Origin: Leptospiraceae bacterium
GTDB lineage: Bacteria; Spirochaetota; Leptospiria; Leptospirales; Leptonemataceae
DNA: 12,822 bases
Direction: 5' to 3'
Assembly: GCA_020440935.1 (NCBI GenBank)
Contig: JAGRNC010000031.1
Coordinates: forward strand, 1-12,822
The number at the start of each line of letters is the position of its first letter. Positions within the stretch are counted from its first letter, which is position 1. This document shows, in pieces, positions 1 through 6,505 of the stretch. Position numbers and translations under genes: made by a program. The notes beneath the pieces were generated by a model that made no database searches, was not told the DNA's origin, and saw nothing but the letters and a program-made list of their open reading frames with translations.

Positions 1-608
1 AACTGGCAAGCATTCGACGAAGCTCCGTTTTGCAGCTTGCCGGACGAATGGTTCCGCAGGAAGGTCCGGCATCGGGTTGCGCAGCGCTCTGCCTGGATAT
101 AGCCGAGAGCTTACAGAAGCTGGGGGTTGTGGATCTGGATGACACGGAGCGGGAGCTACTGGAATTCTCGGCCCTTCTTCATAATTGCGGCATTTCTATT
201 GCCCATTCGGCGCATCACAAACATAGCCATTACATTATTAAGAATTCAGAAATGCTTCTTGGATTCACCGAGCGTGAAATCAATGTGATAGCGGCCATTG
301 CGCGGTATCATAGAAAGGCAATGCCTTCCAAAAAGCATGAAGCCTACGAGTGCCTGAACAAGGCGGATCGCAAATTGGTCAAGCTGCTTGCAGGTATGCT
401 AAGGATTGCCATAGGTCTTGGTCGCGGGGAAGCAGGTCGCGTACATCATGTGGAGGCCGATAAGCAGGGACAGGAAATCCTATTTTATATTCGCCCAAAG
501 AACAAAGACGAAATTGATCTATCCCTGGAATTGCATGGAGCACAGTTAAGAAAGGAATTGCTGGAATTGGCCCTCAAACGCTCCATCGAGTTCAGGATTC
601 CAGAATAA
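1..608 (+). CDS. Ppx/GppA-family phosphatase, C-terminal HD-like domain (5' end outside window)
   Basis: This is the 3' part of a gene that enters from the left edge; the open frame runs from base 3. The first visible residues (IRRSSVLQLA) match the linker just before the C-terminal domain of exopolyphosphatase/guanosine pentaphosphatase proteins, so a TTG at 30 is not a true start. The visible 201 residues carry the family's HD-like all-helical domain, with LLHNCG, an AHHKHSHYIIKNS segment, GFTEREI and IARYHRKAMP. Family members hydrolyse polyphosphate or pppGpp with an N-terminal actin-like ATPase fold that is not visible here. The classic HD pair reads HN, and the later RIADGLDR-type motif reads RIAIGLGR, so this domain probably lacks metal-dependent catalysis. 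A polyphosphate-versus-pppGpp assignment is not possible from this part. The gene is convergent with acpS, and the two ends overlap by 17 bp. Confidence 0.88.
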   Translation, partial: LASIRRSSVLQLAGRMVPQEGPASGCAALCLDIAESLQKLGVVDLDDTERELLEFSALLHNCGISIAHSAHHKHSHYIIKNSEMLLGFTEREINVIAAIARYHRKAMPSKKHEAYECLNKADRKLVKLLAGMLRIAIGLGRGEAGRVHHVEADKQGQEILFYIRPKNKDEIDLSLELHGAQLRKELLELALKRSIEFRIPE

Positions 609-969
609 CCACGGCCATGCTCATCCCGGCGGTGTGGCTGAGCGAGATATGAAATTGCTTCACTCCCATCCCATCTGCCAATTCGCGAGCCTTTCGCGAC
701 AGTAATAGCTTCTTCTTTCCGAATACCTTGCCCGCCACCTGCACATCCTGGTAACTCAGCCCCAGTTGTTCGGTAAGGTTCAAAGCTTTGATAGCCGCTT
801 CTTTTACGGCAAATCGAGCTGCCAGATATGGCACTGGATCCTCATGCGACATGGAGTACTGGATTTCTTCTTCCGAATACACGCGGTTTAGGAATTTATC
901 TCCGAATCGGTCCAGCGCATGACGGATTCGATGGTTTTCCACTAGATCGGTGCCCAGGCCCAGAATCAT
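592..969 (-). CDS. acpS: Holo-[acyl-carrier-protein] synthase
   Basis: A 125-residue protein of normal AcpS length. AcpS transfers 4'-phosphopantetheine from CoA to a serine of apo-ACP, activating it for fatty acid synthesis. The N-terminus has the GTDLVE motif with the magnesium-binding Asp8. The second signature, ARFAVKEAAIKAL, gives Glu57 as the second metal ligand. The C-terminal HISLSHT segment is also typical. The ATG overlaps the TGA of cdaR in the pattern ATGA, which supports this start and suggests translational coupling. It is the last gene of the minus-strand row and runs tail-to-tail into the ppx/gppA-like gene, overlapping it by 17 bp. I see no hairpin-plus-T-run terminator there. 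Confidence 0.96.
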   Translation of the reverse strand: MILGLGTDLVENHRIRHALDRFGDKFLNRVYSEEEIQYSMSHEDPVPYLAARFAVKEAAIKALNLTEQLGLSYQDVQVAGKVFGKKKLLLSRKARELADGMGVKQFHISLSHTAGMSMAVVILES

Positions 970-2009
970 GGCATCAAATGCTCCTGCAGACCTTGCTGCT
1001 GTTCTGATTCTGCGCGGTGCCGCTGCACCAGTCGCTCAAATTGAAGCGTTACTCTGGCAGGCATTACTTCCAGGATATCGACTGTGGGACGATTCATCTT
1101 ATCCACCACTACGATGGGCAGGTCGTGTATGCTAAAGGCCGGTTTCACCGAACGGTTGAATGAGTCAAAGAATGCAGGACAGAATACCAGCGCCTCAAAT
1201 TGCGAAGCCGTTACCGGCTCCTCGGAGCGGACGCGCACATCCACCGTTCCATTACCCAGAACCTTCATTCCAAGTTCCGGAATGGGGTTGCTACAGGATA
1301 CCGGTAGATCTTCCAGAAGATGCTCTTCCTCCTCGCCTTTTGCCGTTAGCGAAAGAAGCCTGGCCTGCACCGTAACTTCCAATTCCTGGTTGGCCGCCAC
1401 AGTAACGAATTCGGGCAAATCAGAAATCAGGACCTTTTTTTGTACAATGTCTTTAGCTTCGCTGATGATTACGTTGCGCGTGGGAACGCGATCCATCTCG
1501 GCAACGATGGAATGGGGTCCCTGCACCTTAATGGTGGGCGGATTCACGGAGACATAGCCCAGTCCCACGTCGGCCGAAGTAGCCATTTCAATGGATGGTT
1601 CTACCGGCAATTCGCGGGTCAGGCTGCGATCCAGGGTAACTTCCAGATCCCTCTGGTACTTTGCTTCAATCTGACCGGGCGGATCGGGTATTAATATGAC
1701 CTTGTACTGGTTTTTTCCCGGAATCTTCTTTCCGGGCGAAAACACATTGATGCGAAATGCCGAAGCATTGAATTCCATTTCCTCGGCCGGACCATAAAAC
1801 TGGACATCAATGAAGGAAGGAATTTGTGAGCTAAGGATCAAATCGTCCGGAATTTCCGGTCGTTCCACGCGAATGTGGAACACGCGCGTGACATTTCGAG
1901 TCCATTGTACATAGAATGCCAGCAGCGTGGCAATCAAGATGCTTCCAAGCTTCTCTTTCCAGTTGCGAGTGAAAAATAGCACAATACGGCGGACCAGATC
2001 AATGCTCAT
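966..2009 (-). CDS. cdaR: CdaA regulatory protein CdaR (YbbR-domain protein)
   Basis: A 347-residue protein with one N-terminal membrane helix (about residues 20-37, preceded by NWKEK and followed by FYVQWT, the usual YbbR start). After it comes a long beta-rich body expected outside the cytoplasmic membrane. The body contains YbbR-type repeats, recognisable from spaced segments such as PEIPDDLILSSQIPSFIDVQ, VSVNPPTIKVQGP and VMPARVTLQFERL. In Firmicutes CdaR binds and modulates the diadenylate cyclase CdaA. The gene follows cdaA directly, with its ATG overlapping the cdaA TGA (ATGA), matching the conserved cdaA-cdaR order. The C-terminus ends in a Gln/Glu-rich tail (about residues 333-347) without obvious function. 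Identity rests on the TM-plus-YbbR architecture and the partner gene; sequence within YbbR domains is weakly conserved. Confidence 0.92.
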   Translation of the reverse strand: MSIDLVRRIVLFFTRNWKEKLGSILIATLLAFYVQWTRNVTRVFHIRVERPEIPDDLILSSQIPSFIDVQFYGPAEEMEFNASAFRINVFSPGKKIPGKNQYKVILIPDPPGQIEAKYQRDLEVTLDRSLTRELPVEPSIEMATSADVGLGYVSVNPPTIKVQGPHSIVAEMDRVPTRNVIISEAKDIVQKKVLISDLPEFVTVAANQELEVTVQARLLSLTAKGEEEEHLLEDLPVSCSNPIPELGMKVLGNGTVDVRVRSEEPVTASQFEALVFCPAFFDSFNRSVKPAFSIHDLPIVVVDKMNRPTVDILEVMPARVTLQFERLVQRHRAESEQQQGLQEHLMP

Positions 2010-2818
2010 ATTTCCGCTCCCGCCTTTTCCGGCTTTCTATCCTGGTTCTTTTTACGGTTTGCGCGGCTCCACAATTCCTGCACACGGATTTGTAATTCGT
2101 CGGGCTTTATGGGCGTATACATCTGTCCATTGCACATCAGAGTGATCTTTCCGGTTTCTTCGGAAGTAACAATTATGACGGCATCCGTTTCTTCGCTAAT
2201 ACCCATGGCAGCCCGATGCCTTGCTCCGTGGGTCTTCTTCAGAATACGAGAATTTGACAGAGGCAGATAGCAAGAAGCAGCAATGATACGATTGTTTTCG
2301 ATCATCATCGCCCCATCATGCAGCGGAGTATCTTTGTGGAATATGGTTTCTATGAGTTCGCGCGTAATCAATCCATCCACTCGCACTGCATTTTCGATAA
2401 TTGTTTGCGGTCGTATTTCGCGGAGCAAAATGATGATCGAACCTACCTTCTGGCGAGCCATGCTGATGGCCGCTTCGGTGAGCTCCTCCAGAGGCAGCAC
2501 AGCCGGAGCATTCACCCATTGAAAGATGGGCATTCTTCCGATCTCCGATACCAGTCTTCTAAGCTCGGGCTGAAGAAGTACGATCAGGCCAAAGACCAAA
2601 TACGATGAGACGTTGGTAATAATCCAGGACAGGGTCTCCAGATGCAACCGACGGGCCAGCAAATCCAGAATGATGATAAAGCCAAAGCCGATCAACAGCT
2701 GCATGGCGCGGGTACGGCTCAGCAGCATGTAGATTCGATACAGAAGATACGCTACGATGAAGATATCTGCGAAGCGAAGAAATGGTCGCAGTTGCTGTAG
2801 CAGACCATCCAGTTCCAT
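2006..2818 (-). CDS. cdaA: Diadenylate cyclase CdaA (c-di-AMP synthase)
   Basis: A 270-residue membrane enzyme that condenses two ATP into cyclic di-AMP. Three N-terminal membrane helices are visible at about residues 16-33, 40-57 and 62-83. They are followed by the DisA_N catalytic domain (about 100-230). Signature motifs are present: PLHDGA with the DGA triad at 168-170, AASCYLPLS, and ARHRAAMGISEETDA with RHR at 200-202. The residue before RHR is Ala199, where CdaA and DisA proteins usually have Thr (GTRHR). The FE(R/K)-like strand at 128-134 reads IIILLRE. A basic tail follows residue 250. Its ATG shares one base with the dapB stop (TAATG), and its own TGA overlaps the cdaR start. No glmM is seen downstream, unlike the common cdaA-cdaR-glmM arrangement. 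Confidence 0.96.
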   Translation of the reverse strand: MELDGLLQQLRPFLRFADIFIVAYLLYRIYMLLSRTRAMQLLIGFGFIIILDLLARRLHLETLSWIITNVSSYLVFGLIVLLQPELRRLVSEIGRMPIFQWVNAPAVLPLEELTEAAISMARQKVGSIIILLREIRPQTIIENAVRVDGLITRELIETIFHKDTPLHDGAMMIENNRIIAASCYLPLSNSRILKKTHGARHRAAMGISEETDAVIIVTSEETGKITLMCNGQMYTPIKPDELQIRVQELWSRANRKKNQDRKPEKAGAEI

Positions 2819-3615
2819 TAGCCAAGCCCCAGAACGCTATCCATAGAGTATAAACCGGCCGGCTGTTCCGCCAGCCAGCGAGCGGCCCGTAGCGCGCCCA
2901 TGGCAAATGTATTACGCGATGCCGCACGATGCGTAATCTCAATGCGCTCGCCTTCGCCAAAGAAGTATACAGTATGATCGCCAACCACGTCCCCGCCCCG
3001 CAAGGCATGCGCACCAATCTGCCCCCTGGGACGCTCGCCGGTGATCCCCTGACGTCCATGTACAACATCGCTGGATTTGAGCGAAAGCTCCTGTTCCAGA
3101 ATTTCCAGAAGCTTCACGGCCGTCCCCGACGGAGCATCCTTCTTGTGGCGATGGTGAATTTCAGTTACTTCCGGAGCGTAATCCAGTCCCAGCACCGAAG
3201 CCGCCATCCGCGTTAGATGAAACAGTACATTAACTCCGGTGGACATATTCGGCGAAATCAGCATTGGAATGGACTTTGCTTTTTCGACCAGCGCTGCCTT
3301 TTGCGATTCGGTAAATCCTGTGGTACCCACCACCAATCCAATATGAAGACGACTGCAAATATCGGCCACTGCCAGGGTGTTTTCCGGAGAGGAGAAATCG
3401 ATGACTACCGATGCATGCTCAAGAGCCTGCTCTGGTTCCGATTGAATGGGCACGCCGATTTCGCCAATGCCGGCCAGCAGACCGGCATCCTGTCCAAGAT
3501 AATCGCTCTGTGGGCTGTCAAGAGCGCCTGCCAGTTTAAGACCGGCCTGACTCTGGCAGGAAATAATGGCCCTGCCCATGCGGCCGGCCGCGCCAGACAT
3601 GCAATAGGCTGTCAT
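2818..3615 (-). CDS. dapB: 4-hydroxy-tetrahydrodipicolinate reductase
   Basis: A 265-residue cytoplasmic enzyme, normal for DapB. It reduces the product of DapA with NAD(P)H on the path to diaminopimelate and lysine. The N-terminal Rossmann nucleotide-binding loop reads GAAGRMG (residues 8-14) and GTTGF lies at 98-102. The catalytic signature (about residues 153-165) contains HHRHKKDAPSGT, including the general-acid His and the Lys158 equivalent to E. coli Lys163. The C-terminal substrate-domain motifs LRGGDVVGDHTVYF, GEGERIEITHRA and the ending SVLGLG are also typical. Its ATG overlaps the dapA stop (ATGA) and its TAA shares one base with the cdaA ATG, so it sits tightly between its pathway partner and the c-di-AMP synthase. 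Confidence 0.97.
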   Translation of the reverse strand: MTAYCMSGAAGRMGRAIISCQSQAGLKLAGALDSPQSDYLGQDAGLLAGIGEIGVPIQSEPEQALEHASVVIDFSSPENTLAVADICSRLHIGLVVGTTGFTESQKAALVEKAKSIPMLISPNMSTGVNVLFHLTRMAASVLGLDYAPEVTEIHHRHKKDAPSGTAVKLLEILEQELSLKSSDVVHGRQGITGERPRGQIGAHALRGGDVVGDHTVYFFGEGERIEITHRAASRNTFAMGALRAARWLAEQPAGLYSMDSVLGLG

Positions 3616-4496
3616 TGATCCTCCCCTAGCTGATCCAATACCCTTTTAAGCAGCTCTTTTTTCTCTGATCCCAGGGATACCAGGGGAAGCCGCAATTCTC
3701 CGTTGCACAATCCGAGCATCTCCGCGGCGGCCTTCACCGGCACTGGATTGGTTTCCCAGAACATGGCATTCATCATATCCAGTAATTCATAAAAGACCTG
3801 ATTGCCTGCCGCAAAATTCCCCTGGAGAAAATGACCAACCATTCGATTGAGTTTTTTGGGATATAGGTTGGAGGCTACGGAGATGACACCTTTTCCGCCC
3901 AGGCCCATAACAGCCGGAGTAATATTATCATCTCCGGAAAGCATTACAATCCGATCCCCGCAAAGGCGCATGATCCGCGCCATTTGGCCCGGGTCGCCGG
4001 AAGCTTCTTTGATAACCTGAATCATGGGCACATCTGTTAGACGAAGAATGGTTTCTGGCTCTACGTTAATGGCAGTGCGACCTTTAATATTATACAGTAC
4101 CACCGGCTTTGTGGATTGCTCGGCAATGGATTTGAAGTGCTGATACAGACCTTCCTGGGATGGTTTATTGTAGTACGGATTTACCAGCATTACTCCATCC
4201 ACGCCCATCGAGCATGCGTCGCGAGTTAGCTCGATGGCTTCGCGCGTGGAATTGGAACCCGTACCTGGTATGACCGCGATTCGGCCATTGATTAGTTCCA
4301 CAGTCTTTTGGATGAGTTCACGATGCTCCTGATGGCTAAGAGTGGGAGATTCTCCAGTGGTTCCGCAAGGCACTACGCCCGACAGACCCGCTTCAACCTG
4401 TTTTTCCAGCAGGGCCTTGTAGGCGCCATAGTCAATAGACTGACCGCCTTTGTTAAATGGTGTAAGAATTGCCGTATACAGGCCCTGAAACTGCAT
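3612..4496 (-). CDS. dapA: 4-hydroxy-tetrahydrodipicolinate synthase
   Basis: A 294-residue TIM-barrel aldolase-family enzyme that condenses pyruvate with aspartate semialdehyde, the first committed step of the diaminopimelate/lysine path. Visible active-site features are CGTTGES (Thr46/Thr47), NPYYNKP (Tyr109), the YN pair with Tyr135, GRT with Arg140, and the Schiff-base Lys163 in IKEASGD. These match E. coli Thr44/45, Tyr107, Tyr133, Arg138 and Lys161. The loop usually read YNVPSRT or YNIPGRT is YNIKGRT here. The frame stays open upstream to 4811, but the ATG at 4496 is chosen because a GGAG lies 5 bases before it, homology starts at once (QFQGLYTAILTPF) and the length fits the family. The stop overlaps the dapB ATG. 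Confidence 0.97.
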   Translation of the reverse strand: MQFQGLYTAILTPFNKGGQSIDYGAYKALLEKQVEAGLSGVVPCGTTGESPTLSHQEHRELIQKTVELINGRIAVIPGTGSNSTREAIELTRDACSMGVDGVMLVNPYYNKPSQEGLYQHFKSIAEQSTKPVVLYNIKGRTAINVEPETILRLTDVPMIQVIKEASGDPGQMARIMRLCGDRIVMLSGDDNITPAVMGLGGKGVISVASNLYPKKLNRMVGHFLQGNFAAGNQVFYELLDMMNAMFWETNPVPVKAAAEMLGLCNGELRLPLVSLGSEKKELLKRVLDQLGEDQ

Positions 4497-4501
4497 ATTT
4501 A

Positions 4502-4505
4502 CTCC
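4502..4505 (-). promoter_or_regulatory. Shine-Dalgarno site of dapA
   Basis: On the minus strand GGAG lies 5 bases upstream of the ATG at 4496. It is the only good ribosome site near the conserved N-terminus, and it decides the start against the longer in-frame extension. Two of its G residues can also pair within a small hairpin covering 4504-4523. Confidence 0.75.
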
Positions 4506-4523
4506 GTGGATAGGAATCCATGG
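4504..4523 (-). repeat. Small inverted repeat overlapping the dapA ribosome site
   Basis: The 55-bp gap between the small membrane-protein gene and dapA contains TGGAT and ATCCA arms around a 4-base loop (4507-4520). A further CC/GG pair lies beyond one mismatch on each side. The outer GG belongs to the GGAG of dapA, so the folded form would partly cover the ribosome site. The stem is short and could be chance; there is no T-run, so it is not an intrinsic terminator. Confidence 0.4.
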
Positions 4524-4551
4524 CCGGACAAGTGATTTTTGCTGCGGTGCG

Positions 4552-5010
4552 CTATTTCGTCGGAGGGCTGGGTATTTCTGGCATCTTGAACGTTCCTGGA
4601 AGCCCACCTTCGGCCGTGGTACGGTCCACCGGCGGATAGAAAGTGAACAGAAAGAAGAACACCCAGAAGAAAAGAGTAAGTAGAACCATCCAGCGAATGG
4701 AAGTCCTGGCCAGCTCATCGGATGTCGCGTAGTAACTGATCCAGAGAGCCACCGGCCACATCCAGAATAACACCGCGCCAAACCCTTTGAATAAATCGAT
4801 AATGGCAGCAATCGTGGTTTTGTTGAAGTGCAGCAGAAATGCCTGGTAGGACTCCTGGAGTTCTTTATAATGGTAGGCGCCGTAAAACAGAAAGATCAGA
4901 ATCGCGCAAGATTTCCAGAGCGCCCCGGGACCGCGGCGAAACAAAAAGAATAGCAGCACAAAGGCCCAGATTACAAATATTGGCAGAATAATGTTTCGCA
5001 GATCGATCAT
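4552..5010 (-). CDS. Uncharacterised four-helix membrane protein
   Basis: A 152-residue protein I do not recognise. About four hydrophobic helices are visible, near residues 6-24, 32-48, 67-93 and 106-125. They are followed by a Pro-rich polar tail ending PEIPSPPTK. Arg-Arg-Gly after helix 1 suggests the N-terminus is outside and the loop after helix 1 inside. Aromatic residues are abundant in helices 3 and 4 (FWMWP, FFWVFFF). There are no catalytic motifs, cysteine pairs or transporter signatures. Its ATG overlaps the pdxA TGA as ATGA, and it lies 55 bp before dapA, so it is almost certainly co-transcribed and real. Its function is unknown; context alone cannot assign it to vitamin B6, wall precursors or shape. 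Confidence 0.85.
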   Translation of the reverse strand: MIDLRNIILPIFVIWAFVLLFFLFRRGPGALWKSCAILIFLFYGAYHYKELQESYQAFLLHFNKTTIAAIIDLFKGFGAVLFWMWPVALWISYYATSDELARTSIRWMVLLTLFFWVFFFLFTFYPPVDRTTAEGGLPGTFKMPEIPSPPTK

Positions 5011-6029
5011 AGCTCTCCGCTGATCAGCGCTCGGTAGGCGCGAATCATGCTTCCGGCATGCGCCTGATTTTTTCCTGCCAGCGTGAAAGCCGTTCCATGA
5101 TCCGGACTGCTGCGCAAGAACGGCAAGCCGACCGACACATTGATCCCATCCATCCCTTCTAGAGATTTGAATGGGATTAGTCCCTGATCATGGTAGCAGG
5201 CAAGAATCAAGCGATACTGCCTTCTTACATGATCGACAAAAAGGCCGTCCGCCGACAGTGGACCTTCGATGGGCAAATTCCGATTTCTGAGTCTGGCGGC
5301 AAAGTCCTGCAGAAAGTCCAGCTCTTCGGTGCCCAGAAGACCTCCCTCTCCGCTATGGGGATTCAGACCACAAAGTGCAATTTTCCCATTCTCATAGGCA
5401 GGGCGATCCATGATCCAGGCGATTTGATCGATCAAATGGTCATCTTGAATAACCTGTGCCAGCTGCTCCGGTACCAGCCGCAAGGGGATATGCACTGTGA
5501 GTGGCAATACGGAGAATCCCTTTCCATGCATTAGCATTACCGGCCGGGCATTGAATCGTTCGGCCAGATACCCTGTGTGCCCGCTAAATCCGGTCTGCCC
5601 GGACAGGTGAACGTGCTCTTTGGACAGCGGCGCCGTCAGTAGACCGCCACATCCATGCTCAGCAATCCAGTCGCAGGCCGTGCTCAATGCCAGAAAGGAA
5701 CGTCGGCCGCTCTCCGGCGAGGGCTTTCCGATTTCCACGCCATCCCCATCGGGCTCAATGACAGCAACCTGGCCAGGCGAATTCATGGCTCTGGCCAGCG
5801 CTTCATTTCTTTCAAAGTCTCCGTAATGTAGACGAAGTACATCGCGCCCGCTGGCATTTTCGTATGCTTCAACAAGCTTCTGCGATGGATTTGTGTGGAA
5901 GATGAGAATAGAGGGGCCCGAGGCTCTATATTCGGACACCAGTGGGTGTAGTAGTTCCGGGCCGACGCCGGCCGGATCGCCGGCTGTAATTAGGATGGGC
6001 CCTTCAGGACGCTTTTGCTCGCGGTCCAA
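5007..6029 (-). CDS. pdxA: 4-hydroxythreonine-4-phosphate dehydrogenase
   Basis: A 340-residue NAD-dependent dehydrogenase of the DXP-dependent vitamin B6 route. It oxidises 4-phosphohydroxy-L-threonine to the unstable ketone that PdxJ uses for pyridoxine phosphate. Family motifs in order: GDPAGVGPE (17-25), TAPLSKE (132-138), GHTGYLAE (150-157), HIPLRLVP with metal ligand His180, NPHSGEGG with His225, GPLSADGLF, and ACYHDQGLIPFK with His280. The three His match E. coli His166, 211 and 266. The end has INVSVGLPF and SPDHGTAF. The only usable start is the TTG at 6029; no ATG or GTG lies between it and the conserved GDPAG block. It overlaps the bactofilin end by 26 bp, and its stop overlaps the next gene's ATG. 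Confidence 0.95.
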   Translation of the reverse strand: MDREQKRPEGPILITAGDPAGVGPELLHPLVSEYRASGPSILIFHTNPSQKLVEAYENASGRDVLRLHYGDFERNEALARAMNSPGQVAVIEPDGDGVEIGKPSPESGRRSFLALSTACDWIAEHGCGGLLTAPLSKEHVHLSGQTGFSGHTGYLAERFNARPVMLMHGKGFSVLPLTVHIPLRLVPEQLAQVIQDDHLIDQIAWIMDRPAYENGKIALCGLNPHSGEGGLLGTEELDFLQDFAARLRNRNLPIEGPLSADGLFVDHVRRQYRLILACYHDQGLIPFKSLEGMDGINVSVGLPFLRSSPDHGTAFTLAGKNQAHAGSMIRAYRALISGEL

Positions 6030-6441
6030 ACAGTTTTTCCAGAGATAGGTTGTCTCTTCCGTACTCTGCTTCGATGAAATCCCTTGCCGAATGCTTCAGG
6101 TCGTTGGAGATCATGCAGCGACCTTCCAGGATCACACCGTTCTGAATAATGAGTTCTGGAGTGCTGATGTCGCCCAGGATGCGGGCGGTGGGAAGAAGCA
6201 TTACGCGGTTTCGTGCGGTGATGTTACCCACAATGATCCCCTCGACAATAACCGAAGTTGCCGTAATGTTCGTTTTTACGCGTCCGGTGACCCCGATGTA
6301 GAGCTGATCGGCCTGCAGCGATTTACCCTCGAATTTTCCATCGATCTTCAGGGATCCGTTAATGAAGAATCGACCGCTAAAATAGGAATTTTCGCCGATT
6401 GTGGAGTTGGTTACTTCCGATGCTGTCTTTACCAGGGCCAT
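6004..6441 (-). CDS. Bactofilin (polymer-forming cytoskeletal protein)
   Basis: A 145-residue protein with the bactofilin (DUF583) right-handed beta-helix core at about residues 13-112. The core is recognised by its regular hydrophobic/glycine spacing: FFINGSLKIDGKFEG, QLYIGVTGRVKTNI, VIVEGIIVGNITA, ARILGDISTPELIIQNG and VILEG. Bactofilins polymerise without nucleotide into filaments on the inner face of the membrane and scaffold wall enzymes or shape determinants. Short tails flank the core: a polar N-terminus (MALVKTASEV) and a charged C-terminal segment ending GPRAKAS. The ATG at 6441 has no strong ribosome site, so the exact start is less sure. It lies 64 bp after the coiled-coil gene and overlaps pdxA. 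Two unknown helical proteins lie upstream in the same row, and a peptidoglycan lytic enzyme gene is divergent from that row. Confidence 0.94.
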   Translation of the reverse strand: MALVKTASEVTNSTIGENSYFSGRFFINGSLKIDGKFEGKSLQADQLYIGVTGRVKTNITATSVIVEGIIVGNITARNRVMLLPTARILGDISTPELIIQNGVILEGRCMISNDLKHSARDFIEAEYGRDNLSLEKLFGPRAKAS

Positions 6442-6482
6442 AGCGCAAAGTCCATTGAATCCCTGCGATGTCCAATCATTTT

Positions 6483-6498
6483 TGGCAGAACTCTGCCA
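6483..6498. repeat. Inverted repeat (7-bp arms) between the coiled-coil gene and bactofilin
   Basis: TGGCAGA and TCTGCCA are separated by 2 bases, starting 7 bases past the stop of the 269-residue protein gene. On the minus-strand transcript it is followed by an A-rich stretch and not by U residues, so it is not a normal terminator for that strand. It could be an RNA stability or processing hairpin or a protein-binding site. Confidence 0.55.
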
Positions 6499-6505
6499 GG
6501 CCTGC

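Noticed and set aside
1084..1557. 157-residue plus-strand frame antisense to cdaR
   Set aside because: Low-complexity Ser/Thr/Arg composition typical of a shadow frame; the opposite strand holds a recognisable YbbR protein.
4497..4551. Lysine riboswitch upstream of dapA
   Set aside because: The gap is only 55 bases and cannot hold the roughly 170-base lysine aptamer.
4497..4811. N-terminal extension of dapA giving a 399-residue frame
   Set aside because: It lies over the end of the small membrane-protein gene, has no DapA similarity, and the ATG at 4496 has its own GGAG and the right family length.
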